Below the pieces are notes generated by a model, which saw nothing but the letters and a program-made list of their open reading frames with translations, had not been told where the DNA came from and did no database searches. Below are positions 1 to 9,862 of a DNA stretch of 64,000 nucleotides, in pieces. A program made the position numbers and the translations under genes. The DNA comes from Hygrocybe punicea (lineage: Eukaryota > Basidiomycota > Agaricomycetes > Agaricales > Hygrophoraceae), in NCBI GenBank assembly GCA_963556145.1, contig OY744469.1:3506767-3570766 (forward strand), written 5' to 3'. The first letter of the stretch is position 1. The number at the start of each line of letters is the position of its first letter.

Positions 1-109
1 CCTCAAGGAGGATGCTCAAAGACTCTGAGCATAAATAGCTAGTACAAGGTTTCTATTTTCACAGTGTCTGATATCATGGTCTGAAAGTTGTGTAAGGTCA
101 GTGTCTCTG

Positions 110-3100
110 GAACAAGAGTTGCCTGTAATCATTCCATCATGATACCATACTTGTTTCTATGCAGTAATAATACGTGAGGTGAAATGATATTGACCATGAT
201 ATACAATGCCTCTAAGTTCTAATGTCTTTGTGTCAGTCTCTGAAACAAATTCTAATCTATGACTGGTTTAAATGGTTTTAAGTGGATACTCTAGAATCAG
301 AATATGTGGTGCTTCATTATAAAATACAAGTTGATTTATTCTGCTGTTGCAATCAGGACATCTTCTATTGGTTTTCTGTGACAAGGTATCAACCCACTTC
401 ATAGTAGACTGTTTAATAGTATTATCAGCATGTAACACATAGCCTAGTCTGTCATCAATGGGTTCTTCTGCAAAGTCACATTGAGAACATTCATGTTGAG
501 AAGAGGCTACAATGTCATTGACTTTAAACAACTCCATAGCCAGATTTGCAACACTGATGCCCATTGTTCCTCTAGGAAAGTCTGTAGGATTCATCTTATG
601 TAGTGTAGTCCTAAGATGATCTCTTAGTTGTTCAAATGTTACATTTTTGTGCAACACCTTGGAAAAACCATGAGACAATGTGGTGAGATGATCATTCATG
701 CTTCGGAATACTGTAGACCACTCTGCATGATTGTCTTTCCACAAGTGGAATATAATCACCAACAATGAGTCATATGCACAGCTGTAGTCATTTCCATCCC
801 AGATCAGTCCAGTTGGAGAGTTTATGACCCGTTGCTTGCTTGTTGATCCTTTGTTAACATGGTCTTTGGTGATCCGAGGCCTTGTAGCTGCTGGTTCATT
901 GTTTGTGTCAAGTGAATGTTTGTGGGTTGAAGCAATAGCAACTGAGCCTTTTGCTGGAACAAATGAAGTTGCAATTACAGCTGCTTTCTGTTTTTCTTTG
1001 CCTTTTTCAACCAATTGCCATGGGCTATCAGGGATTTTACAAGCCAATATGAGTGGATCAGTTGGTGACCATTTGATAGCAGTATCAGTTTTGGCAGGAA
1101 CATAGTGAATTCCCTTCCACTGCTGAAAATTTTGAAGCATAACAGAGCGTGTACCAGCATCAATGTGATCAGATAAAGCACCTTCATATCTCATCCTTGT
1201 AATCTCATCAAGCAATTCTAGTTCTCTAAATTCTTGTCTAAGATATCCAGAACAACCTAGTGATCACTTTGGTGTCAAAGCCTTGAATGATAACAGTTCC
1301 AGCAGCAGAAGCACTTCTAGACAATGAAGAATAATATGACATATGGTTGAAGCAACTGTTTAAATGCACAACATTGAATAGACTTGTTTTTCCTTGAGCA
1401 GCATGAGCAGTCATTGCAAAGTTAGGAAGCACCCAGACTTGTTGTCTCTCAATGGATTCCTTCAGGTCACTGGGAAATACACACTGAATTGTCTTGGTGT
1501 TTTTTACAATAGGCACTACATTGTTAGGAAGTCCTGGAATCTGCACCAGCTTTGGAGGTTTGTCCAGTTCAACAAATAATGTGTCAAGTACTCTTTTGCC
1601 ATGACTTGCTTTAATTGACTGCCAGCCAACAACAAATCCCTCTTGTCCTTTTGTAATGCAGAGCTCAGTGGCATCATTGTTGCGAAGCATCACAGGTATA
1701 CCAAGACACAAAGAGAGTTTCCCAGCAAAGTTATCTGTTGCAGCATGTCGCACTTTCCATATCTCTCTTTGTGTACCAAAGTCTATGTCACTGGATTGAT
1801 GTATAGCATTTGATTTGGACTTGCTTCTCACAGAATCCTTGTCTTTTCCCCACTTATCAATGGAATAGAAGTTGGTCAAGTTCTGGTTGGTGTCAGAAGC
1901 AAATCTTTCACATCCAAGAAGATTGATTTGATCCTTTTGTGAGTGAATGCCACATATGATAGGAACATTTCTAAAATTCTTTGAGGCAACATTGGGCTGG
2001 TCTGGACGTTTGCCTGCAATTCTGGTTCTCAAAAATTGAATATCATGTGCGGTACATTTGCCATAGCGCATGTTGACAAGGGCAGTTCTGAACAATGCAT
2101 CCTCAGCTGTTTGGGTTCTCTGTCTCATGTTTTCTCTGAGAATCACCACTGTGTTCACTTGATGCCAGAGTGCTTGTCCAATTGCAGTTTCCTGAGAGTG
2201 TGTTGTCAAGGCTGATGTGATCTGAGTGCCAACTGTTCCACTGTACAATGGTGCACCTCCAACTGGTGGTAACTGTGCAAAGTCTCCAGCAAATATCATG
2301 TTGATTCCACCAAATGAGATGTCATGAATGTTCAAAGCTTTAGCTAGTCTAGCACTGATTTTGTAGAGATCATGACAAGACAGCATTGAGACTTCATCAA
2401 TGAAAATATAGTCAACTCCTTCGAGTCTACCTTTTAGTTGAGCAATGCCCATTGCTTCATTTCTATTTGACATGTTTGGATTGATGCCCAGGAAGTAATG
2501 ATAAGTTGAGCCATTTTGCAAAGCTGCAGATGTACCAGTGGGACCAAGAATTACAAATCTGTGAGACTCATGTGCAGTGTCAAAGAACTCAACAACTGCT
2601 TTGATGACTTGTGATTTTCCAGTGCCAGCCATTCCAGCAATATTCATTTTCAACTGCTCAGTGCTGGGAGATGAAGCATGATTTACAATAATTCTAAAGG
2701 CCCTTTTTTGCTCAGTATTCAAGCTGAATTTGCTAACTGTAGCATCAATTAGCTGTTGTCTCTGTGCATTTGCAGACCTGAAAGTATGCATCAAGTATGC
2801 TTGGTCCACAATCATCACATCATTTTCATTTGGATCAGTATCCATTTTGTATGAAGTCAACTTTGAGTTTGCAGAAATATGTTGATTGCGCTCATCTAGT
2901 ATCTCTTGTCTCTGTTCTTGGACAACTTGCTTCCATTGAGTACCAGGTTGATTCATTTCAACTTCAAGTGGAGCAGAATTTACAGTAATAGAATCATCTG
3001 GACATGGATCAAGCCAACCAATATTTCTGACAATGTTTTCAGTGGCATCCATTTGAGCTTTGATTAGTCTACCATGTTGACCAAGTTCAGAATATTTGTT

Positions 3101-3527
3101 TGTGCCATAACCTGCATTGTGTTTGTCCTGCTCATAATGGTCATCTCCAAAGTCACCACCATTTTGAATGTTGTCATCATCCAAGTGTGAAATCATGTCT
3201 GAAGTCATAAATTGAGGACAAGTGCCATCTAACACTGCTCCTTGTCTAAGCTGAGCAGAATAGTCATCTCTAGCATCAAGGCATTCATATCTCAGATTAA
3301 AGTTGTCCATGATATCTACTTGTCTATCAGTGAATTCATGATCAGTGAATGCTTCATCCCATGATTTCAGTTCACTTTTCAGGTCATTGCCAGATCTCCA
3401 TGGTTTGAACAGAGTGAGCATAGTGGTGCAATAGTATTCTCTGTCTCCTCTATCATGTCTGGGCAGTGAACCACCAACAAAGTTTGGAACAACATGCTTC
3501 TTCTTTTCACTGAATTCTATACAGTGT
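110..3527 (-). pseudogene. Helitron helicase plus C-terminal protease fragment (copy H1), broken
   Basis: This is the C-terminal half of a Helitron Rep-helicase, colinear with the intact copy at 20309-28687 from about the residues just before its helicase onward. The segment 1238-3527 holds the PIF1-like helicase: Walker A (GMAGTGKSQ) near 2620, Walker B (FIDEVSML) near 2400, FAGDFAQLPPVGG near 2270 and MTAHAAQGKT near 1400. One lost base near 1257 shifts the frame, and the protein continues in 268-1215 with the Cys box (NDYSCAYDS), paired CxxC motifs and the start of the protease-like domain. Below 268 the frame is again broken: a decayed His box (YHFTSR, then a stop, then WYHDG) is readable to about 110. 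The Rep half is missing because a non-autonomous Helitron terminus is inserted at 3528/3529. It is an inactive relic. Confidence 0.9.
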
Positions 3528-3528
3528 T

Positions 3529-4359
3529 ACGAGTTCTTTTAATTTATTAAAAGACTCGTTCTTTATCAGACCCGGTTCAGTGAGGATTCATAATTAATTA
3601 ATTAATTGATTAATTGATAAAGTTGATCGCCTATAGACAAAATTCTTTTAGGCAAGGGGTATGAGTCTACTTGATATTCTGCAAAATCACATGTGATCCT
3701 GGCCATGTTTGGACAAGCTTACATAATCATCCAAATATGGGTTGCCTCAGAAGAGACAAATTACCTTCCAATTATATTCAAAATATTCATACTGACTTCA
3801 ATTCTTATCAGAATTAGCTGAAAATTGAACTGCTGACTAATATAACCATTTCAGGCAAGGTGTGACAGTCACATGTGACAATCCTAACCATATATGGTAA
3901 TTTCAGATATTGTATACCAAATTTTATGCTGATCGTGACAGTGACAGTCACATGTGACCAGTCTAACCATATAAGGTAATTCTACATAATATGTACTAAA
4001 ATTTATACTGATCATCACAGTGATCATTGCATGTAACAAATCTACTTATATAATGTAGTAATACACATTTTATCATGTGTTTTGGTCTTTGTGGTCCTAT
4101 TTGAGCTTTAATAAACAAATACAAATAGATGTAAACAAAGACAAATAAAATGCAGTCCTACTAATATTATCACCTGACATTTTTAAGTGACAGTGCAACT
4201 TGGCTATATGACAAACAAATACAAATAAACAAACCCAATATGGTTAGATTATTTTGTGTTCCAATTTTGGTTTTGGTCAATTTTCTTACATAATCATGAT
4301 TATGTAATCATTAGTGAGATCACCATTTGAACCCAGACTTTGAACCTTATTGCGCTTTT
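3529..4359 (+). mobile_element. Non-autonomous Helitron, 5' part only
   Basis: The segment starts TACGAGTTC after a T, with the terminal hairpin (ACGAGTTCTTTTAATT / ATTAAAAGACTCGT), followed by the TTAATTAATT tract, the GATCGCCTATAGACA block and CACATGTGAC units. It has the same order as 42009-42836. Its interior is cut at 4359/4360 by another Helitron 5' end, and its own 3' end (ACTAAACAAG) is not found downstream. Confidence 0.75.
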
Positions 4360-4420
4360 TACGAGTTCTTCCATTTATGGAAAACTCGTTCTTATAAACC
4401 CGGTTTTCAGCCATTGAGGT
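4360..4420 (+). mobile_element. Helitron 5' terminus, second subfamily
   Basis: A second terminal hairpin type: TACGAGTTCTTCCATTT followed by the inverted arm ATGGAAAACTCG. It interrupts the flanking repeat, which in the uninterrupted copy at 42830 reads on as CTTTTACCTC. The same hairpin subfamily ends (in the other orientation) at 29968 and 49971. How far this element extends to the right is not clear. Confidence 0.55.
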
Positions 4421-5543
4421 GATTCATTCATTCATCTCAGGGACTGAGGGAAAAATGTGTCCAAATATAGCAACTGAGTTCTAAATCCCTTTTGACTGGT
4501 TTCATCCGAGAATCCAGAGCCTCTATTGACTTGCACACTGCATGGATCTTCACCAAATTTGACAATGAGTATGTGATGGGGACCATCCTGCTGGAAAAAA
4601 GTTATGGAGTGCATCTGGTATAATTTGGGCTACCTGTGAGCTATTCTTTGCAAGAGATATGAGTATAGCTACAATAACTGGTGTAATATGGCAAAGTAAA
4701 AGATGGTACTTTCTAGCTACATTCTATTGTATGTCTGGGACACTTTTGTCCACTTAAGGCAGCTGGTAAATGTGATATCTGAGTCTCTAGAATGCAAATA
4801 AGTGAGGGTGGCCCGGAGTTGTGGCTAAAATTCAAGTGGAGTTTGAAATCCATGTTGAGAGCATTCGAGCTCAGATGAATCCAAAACCTTCTCTTGGTCA
4901 ACAGCCCCATCCCCCTCCATTTCAGACTCTACTGCCAGCCCCCTGCTACACCTACTGCCCTACAACTTTCCCATCCTCCTCTACTGTCCCCTAACTCTCT
5001 CCAGGAAACCTTTTGGCCTCCAAAAGGTCACCGATGTCTAGCAATAGTGTCACCAGCAACCCCAGCAACAGAAGCACATTCCGGCTGCTTTGGAGCGCCA
5101 TGGAGGGTTTCTGAGGGCAGCAGGGGATGTGGTGCACCCACCTCCTGCTATACTAGATGAGTTTTCTGTTTTATTAGCTGTCCTGGATCTGAATTGACCA
5201 TGGGGTGCTCACCCAGGTGTCACCTGCTCCTCCCAGCCTTTCCACCCTATTCAGCACCCTCCCAGCCTTCTTTCAGTCCCGCTGTAGTCCCAGCACCCAT
5301 TCGTCACCATCTCCACTGCTTCCTTTACCCCTCTTAGCCTGTTCTGCCCCTTTTTCACCCTTCTGCTCATTCCCCCTCTCCAATCCTTTCTTTGACCTTT
5401 ATTGACTCTCTTATCATTCACTTATCACGACTATCTCTCATTCCCATCCATTGCCTTCATTGTAGCCATATTGTAATACTTTGTAAATAATTTGACATTT
5501 AATGAAATTAATTAAATTACAGATAAGTCCCTATTTGTAGAAG
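4421..5543. other. No gene recognised
   Basis: Short open frames exist on both strands, but none has a recognisable domain, convincing splice structure or a second copy in the window. The 5000-5400 part is C/T-rich. Confidence 0.5.
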
Positions 5544-5598
5544 AAAGTGGCTAGCAGGAGATCATCGCAATGCCTGAGGCAATTTTGCTAACCACTTC
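5544..5598. repeat. 55-nt imperfect hairpin, copy 1
   Basis: An inverted repeat with arms AAAGTGGCTAGCA and TGCTAACCACTT around a centre AATGCC. It is a diverged copy of the hairpin at 7044-7098, and both are preceded by a similar 20-nt sequence (GTCC.TATTTGTA). Confidence 0.7.
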
Positions 5599-5688
5599 AG
5601 CGACTCTGACTTTAATCCTCATGATCATCAGGGGTGTGCACATAGGTATTATACTATTAATCATTAATATATTTGTAACAAACTATAT

Positions 5689-5800
5689 GTCTTATTGGAT
5701 ACACTATGAGTACGTGGATTGAAAAAGAGCTTTCCACATAGCTGTCACTCAATGTGCAATGGGTTGTTGTCCTTGCATCATGTAACGAGTAGTATTTGAT
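5689..5800 (+). pseudogene. Decayed copy of the 3' end of the 17020-19773 gene
   Basis: The sequence aligns base by base with 19670-19780, the last coding residues and stop region of the gene at 17020-19773. Many differences turn CG in the intact copy into TG or CA here, and the frame contains stops. It is a relic of a second copy of that locus, mutated in the CpG-transition style. Confidence 0.8.
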
Positions 5801-7043
5801 CATTCCTTGATATATAGATCTTTAAGATCGTTGATATCTACTTGGTTCAGACCGTTTATTCTGGTTATGTAAGGAAACATGTGCTTATCACGTGTTTGCT
5901 GGGGGTCATATGCCTGAATTCTCACGATCCGTCTTTTCTTTTCCTCTAGTCTTTCACCATGGTCTTCTGGTGTCTACTCCTTTTTATTGCTGCTTCTCTG
6001 TGCAATAAATTGTAATAAAAAACTATCCGATGCTATGAACAGGTCCTCTGTCCTCCCTCTAAGTACATTTTTCATTTACACTTTATTATTATTTTTATTT
6101 GATGATTGCATACAGAGCGCAAAGTCTGTGACTGGCCTTTTTGTGCCAATGTTTCTACCCTAAACAATCAACGCGTTGAACTATTCTGGAGGATGGATGG
6201 GCCTGAAGTCAATGCTTGACATTGACTTCTTTCTTTCTGGGGTGAACACTTTGTCTTTATTTGGGCGGGTCTTGGTTGCTGGTTAGCTGGGAACGGGAGG
6301 GTTAATGGTCGTTCGTCCTTTTCTTTATCTTTTCATACTCAATTTTTCATTTCATTATATTCGTTTCTGTTTTGTTATGTTGTGTTGTTCAATGCATTCA
6401 TCATGTCATCATGAGTTCGTCAAATAGATGAGAGGGGTTGTATTATCACCATGTAGCTATATACCATCATCCATATTTGCCATTCTTCGGCAAGTCATTT
6501 ACATTTGTGAAAACAATCTGGATAATAATGAAGAAAGAATGCACAGCAGGAAATCATGTGCACGAAATAAAAATAGTGTCCAATCACGTGATAAGGATCG
6601 TAAGAAAAGAGGGTGCAGCAGGAAGTCACATGCATGGATAAGGTGTGCAAAGCTGAGTGCTGTGACCTCATACATGACTTGTAATTTCTGATCAATAGGT
6701 ATACCAGTTCCTGTACCGTATTCAAAATACTGTCATCCCCTCAGAATATATCAGTAAAAGCCCTAGAAACAGCTACTTCTATGATATATATCTCATGAAA
6801 ATTCAAATGCCTATGTGTGGTGTAAACTCACTAGTGCCTGAATTTGGGCTCAAATCACTTAGTGCTGGTGACAAGCACCTCCATTTCATTTAGTACTATA
6901 ACCTTTCCCATATAACCTTCAAAATCCATGGAGAATTGAGTGAGAAACAAATCAAATACTCTACCAAAAATGTCCATTTGGTAATGAATTAATTAATTAT
7001 TAATAAAATATTTATTAAATAGATATGTCCATATTTGTAAGAG
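5801..7043. other. No gene recognised
   Basis: AT-rich sequence with no open frame that could be supported. It ends in a TTAATTAATT / TTATTAAAT tract just before the 7044 hairpin. Confidence 0.5.
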
Positions 7044-7098
7044 AAAGTGACAAGCAAGAGATCGCCTCAATGCCCGAGGCGATTTTGCTAGTCACTTT
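7044..7098. repeat. 55-nt near-perfect hairpin, copy 2
   Basis: Arms AAAGTGACAAGCAA...ATCGCCTC and GAGGCGAT..TTGCTAGTCACTTT pair over about 24 positions around an AATGCC loop. It lies 40 bp before the tandem satellite. Confidence 0.8.
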
Positions 7099-7138
7099 CG
7101 GCTTATTCAGCAGATGGCAACTTCAACAGCCCCACCAT

Positions 7139-8640
7139 GACCCGCACATGCAATCCGTGAGTTGGATATTTTTTGTTCACCTTCGCCCGGATACCACTGA
7201 CTGATGTTCACACAGGCCGTGATCGATTCCGGCACCCCGTTTCAGACCGAAACGACAAGTCTGGGTGAGGGGAACGGCTGCACACGCAATCCGTGAGTTT
7301 CCCCCCTCCCTTGATTTTTTTTTGTGCACCGTCGCTCGGAAACCATTGACTTAAGTTCACACAGGCCGTGATCGATTCCGGCACCGTGTTTCCACCCGAA
7401 ACGATGTGTTTGCGCGAGGGGAACGGCCGCACACGCAATCCGTGAGTGGCCCCCCCCCTTGTTTTTTTTTGTGCACCGTCGTTCGGAAACCACTGACTCA
7501 TGTTGACACAGGCCGTGGTCGATTCCGGCACCCCGTTTCCAACCGAAACGACGAGTCTGGGTGAGGGGAACGGCTGCACACGCAATCCGTGAGTTTCCCC
7601 CCCCCCTTGATTTTTTTGTTCACCTTCGCTCGGATACCACTGACTTAGTTTGACACAGACCCTCATCCACTCCGGCACCCCGTTTCCGACCGAAACGACA
7701 AGTCTGGGTGAGGGGAACGGCTGCACACGCAATCCGTGAGTTTCCCCCCTCCCTTGATTTTTTTTTGTGCACCGTCGCTCGGAAACCATTGACTTAAGTT
7801 CACACAGGCCGTGGTCGATTCCGGCACCCTGTTTCCCCCCGAAGCGATGTGTTTGCGCGAGGGGAACAGCCGCACACGCAATCCGTGAGTTGCCCCCCCC
7901 CCTTGTTTTTTTTTGTGCACCGTCGCTCGGAAACCACTGACTCATGTTGTCACAGGCCGTGGTCGATTCCGGCACCCCGTTTCAGACCGAAACGACAAGT
8001 CTGGGTCAGGGAAACGGCTGCAAACGCAATCCGTGAGTTGCCCCCCCCCCTTGTTTTTTTTTGTTCACCTTCGCTCGGATACCACTAACTTAAACTCACA
8101 CAGGCCGTGGTCAGTTCCGGCACCGTGTTTCCACCCGAAACGATGTGTTTGCGCGAGGGGAACGGCCGCACACGCAATCCGTGAGTGGCCCCCCCCCTTG
8201 TTTTTTTTTGTGCACCGTCGTTCGGAAACCACTGACTCATGTTGTCACAGGCCGTGGTCGATTCCGGCACCCCGTTTCAGACCGAAACGACAAGTCTGGG
8301 TGAGGGGAACGGCTGCACACGCAATCCGTGAGTTTCCCCCCCCCCTTGTTTTCTTTTGTGCACCGTCGCTCGGAAACCATTGACTTAAGTTCACACAGGC
8401 CGTGGTCGATTCCGGCACCCTGTTTCCCCCCGAAGCGATGTGTTTGCGCGAGGGGAACGGCCGCACACGCAATCCGTGAGTGGCCCCCCCCCCTTGATTT
8501 TTCTTGTGCACCGTCGCTTGGATACCACTGAGTTAAGTTCACACAGACCCTCATCAATTCTGGTATCCTGTTTCCAACTGAAAGGATGAGTTTGGGCGAG
8601 GGGAACAGCTGCGTACAGAATCATTCTGTCTCCACCCACT
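7139..8640. repeat. ~148-bp tandem satellite, ten copies
   Basis: The anchor CAATCCGTGAG occurs at 7151, 7287, 7436, 7583, 7730, 7879, 8027, 8175, 8322 and 8470; after the first gap (136) the spacing is 147-149. Each unit has a run of 7-10 C followed by a run of 7-10 T, and a block GATTCCGGCACC. Two unit types (ACGACAAGTCTGGG versus GATGTGTTTGCGCG) largely alternate. The last unit near 8565-8640 is diverged. The long frames crossing the array on both strands are by-products of the repeat. Confidence 0.95.
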
Positions 8641-9534
8641 TTTTTTTTCTGTTTTTTTTTGTTGCTCCAGCATTGTTGGGAGACCCTTACCTTATGCCTA
8701 CACTTAATCAATGCTCTACCTTTGTTTGCACTTGAATGAGCTCTCTCAGCCTTGTTGTATTACTTTAATAGTTGAAATGTTATATTTTTTGCGCAAACAA
8801 TGTTGTTTGGTCACGGTGGTGCATTGCTTTTTGCTTTCTGCTATACCTACTAGCCCAACAATTGTTTTGGGAGTCCCAGACAATTTAAACTGCCTCTGTG
8901 CTTGTCCTAGCCTGATTCTTGGTGTTGTACACCAACAATCTTTGCTGTCAAAGCTCTCATAAACGACAAAGTACGTTGCTTTTTTGAAAGCTGGATTTCA
9001 CTCATCTTGTGTCTTCATCCTACACATCTAGAGCCATCTTGGAGATCTTTGCAAGGGTTTCCTTTCCGTAGCTCCAAATCTCCATTTGGTTCAGTGGTTG
9101 TGGAGCTATAACTGTTTTACTATTCAGGTACATTTGGTTGATATTACAGCAACCCCTAATCATAATTTTATCATCCTAGCAATTATTTTGAAGCCCTTGC
9201 TTCCCTCTATCCAACTACCACTAAATCAGCAGAATCCAACCGCTGGTTCACAAGGTATTTGACTTTTTCTATCCTCACACTCCTATCTCTTTGTCTCAGA
9301 GTATACTCATCCAAATCTCTTGATTTTGTAGCCAATTTGGGACCTCTTGGCAACTTCTTTCTGCTGGTATCTTGGCCTTTCCAAGAGACCACTCTGGTCC
9401 CGTGACAAGTCAATTTTTCATTGGCTTTTTCACTTGCGCTTGGCTTTTCGTCTCCGATTGATCTGGTACTTCTGGGACTAGTTCTGGACTCGCGTATTAT
9501 CACTCTCATCAGTTCTTGCTGTGGCTGTAGTGCT
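8641..9534. other. No gene recognised
   Basis: Mixed-composition sequence between the satellite and a copia-leader relic. Small frames on both strands lack recognisable features. Confidence 0.4.
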
Positions 9535-9825
9535 GCACATTGGTTTATTAAAAGGAGACTAGAGCAAGGTGAATTACAGAGAAGTGCTACCTCCCTGGGC
9601 TCTCTCTACGAGTGTTACCCCAGTTGCTTGTGATCTAACCAATCACTGCACCGCTCTCTGTAATACAGTGTGTAGGGAGATTGGGCTGGCGGGTTTACAG
9701 TTGCCTCCCCTTCCAATTTGGAAGATTCTCTATTATCAACTACCACTGTTGACACCGATTTCATCTCTTTGAGAATATACTGGTAGTGTGTACTAGATCC
9801 ACAGAGAACTGATTTTCAACCTCGC
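9535..9825 (+). mobile_element. Relic of a copia 5' leader
   Basis: About 280 bp is clearly similar, in the opposite orientation, to the leader of the full copia element (48530-48790). Shared blocks include GAAGTGCTAC.TCCCTGGGC, GAGTGTTACCCCAGTTGC and GGGAGATTGGGCTGGCGGGT. No LTR or coding part remains. It ends just before the start codon at 9863. Confidence 0.8.
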
Positions 9826-9862
9826 ATCTATCCCAAACTCCCCACTGTCCTTTGACGTACTC

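Noticed and set aside
5205..5405. 66-codon Pro/Ser/Phe-rich frame
   Set aside because: C/T-rich low complexity, no start context and no conservation in the window.
7139..8640. CRISPR-like array
   Set aside because: There are no short repeats with unique spacers; the units are contiguous and eukaryotic.
7208..8711. Many 60-255-codon frames on both strands rich in Arg, Ser and Pro
   Set aside because: They repeat with the ~148-bp satellite and exist on both strands; repeat by-products.
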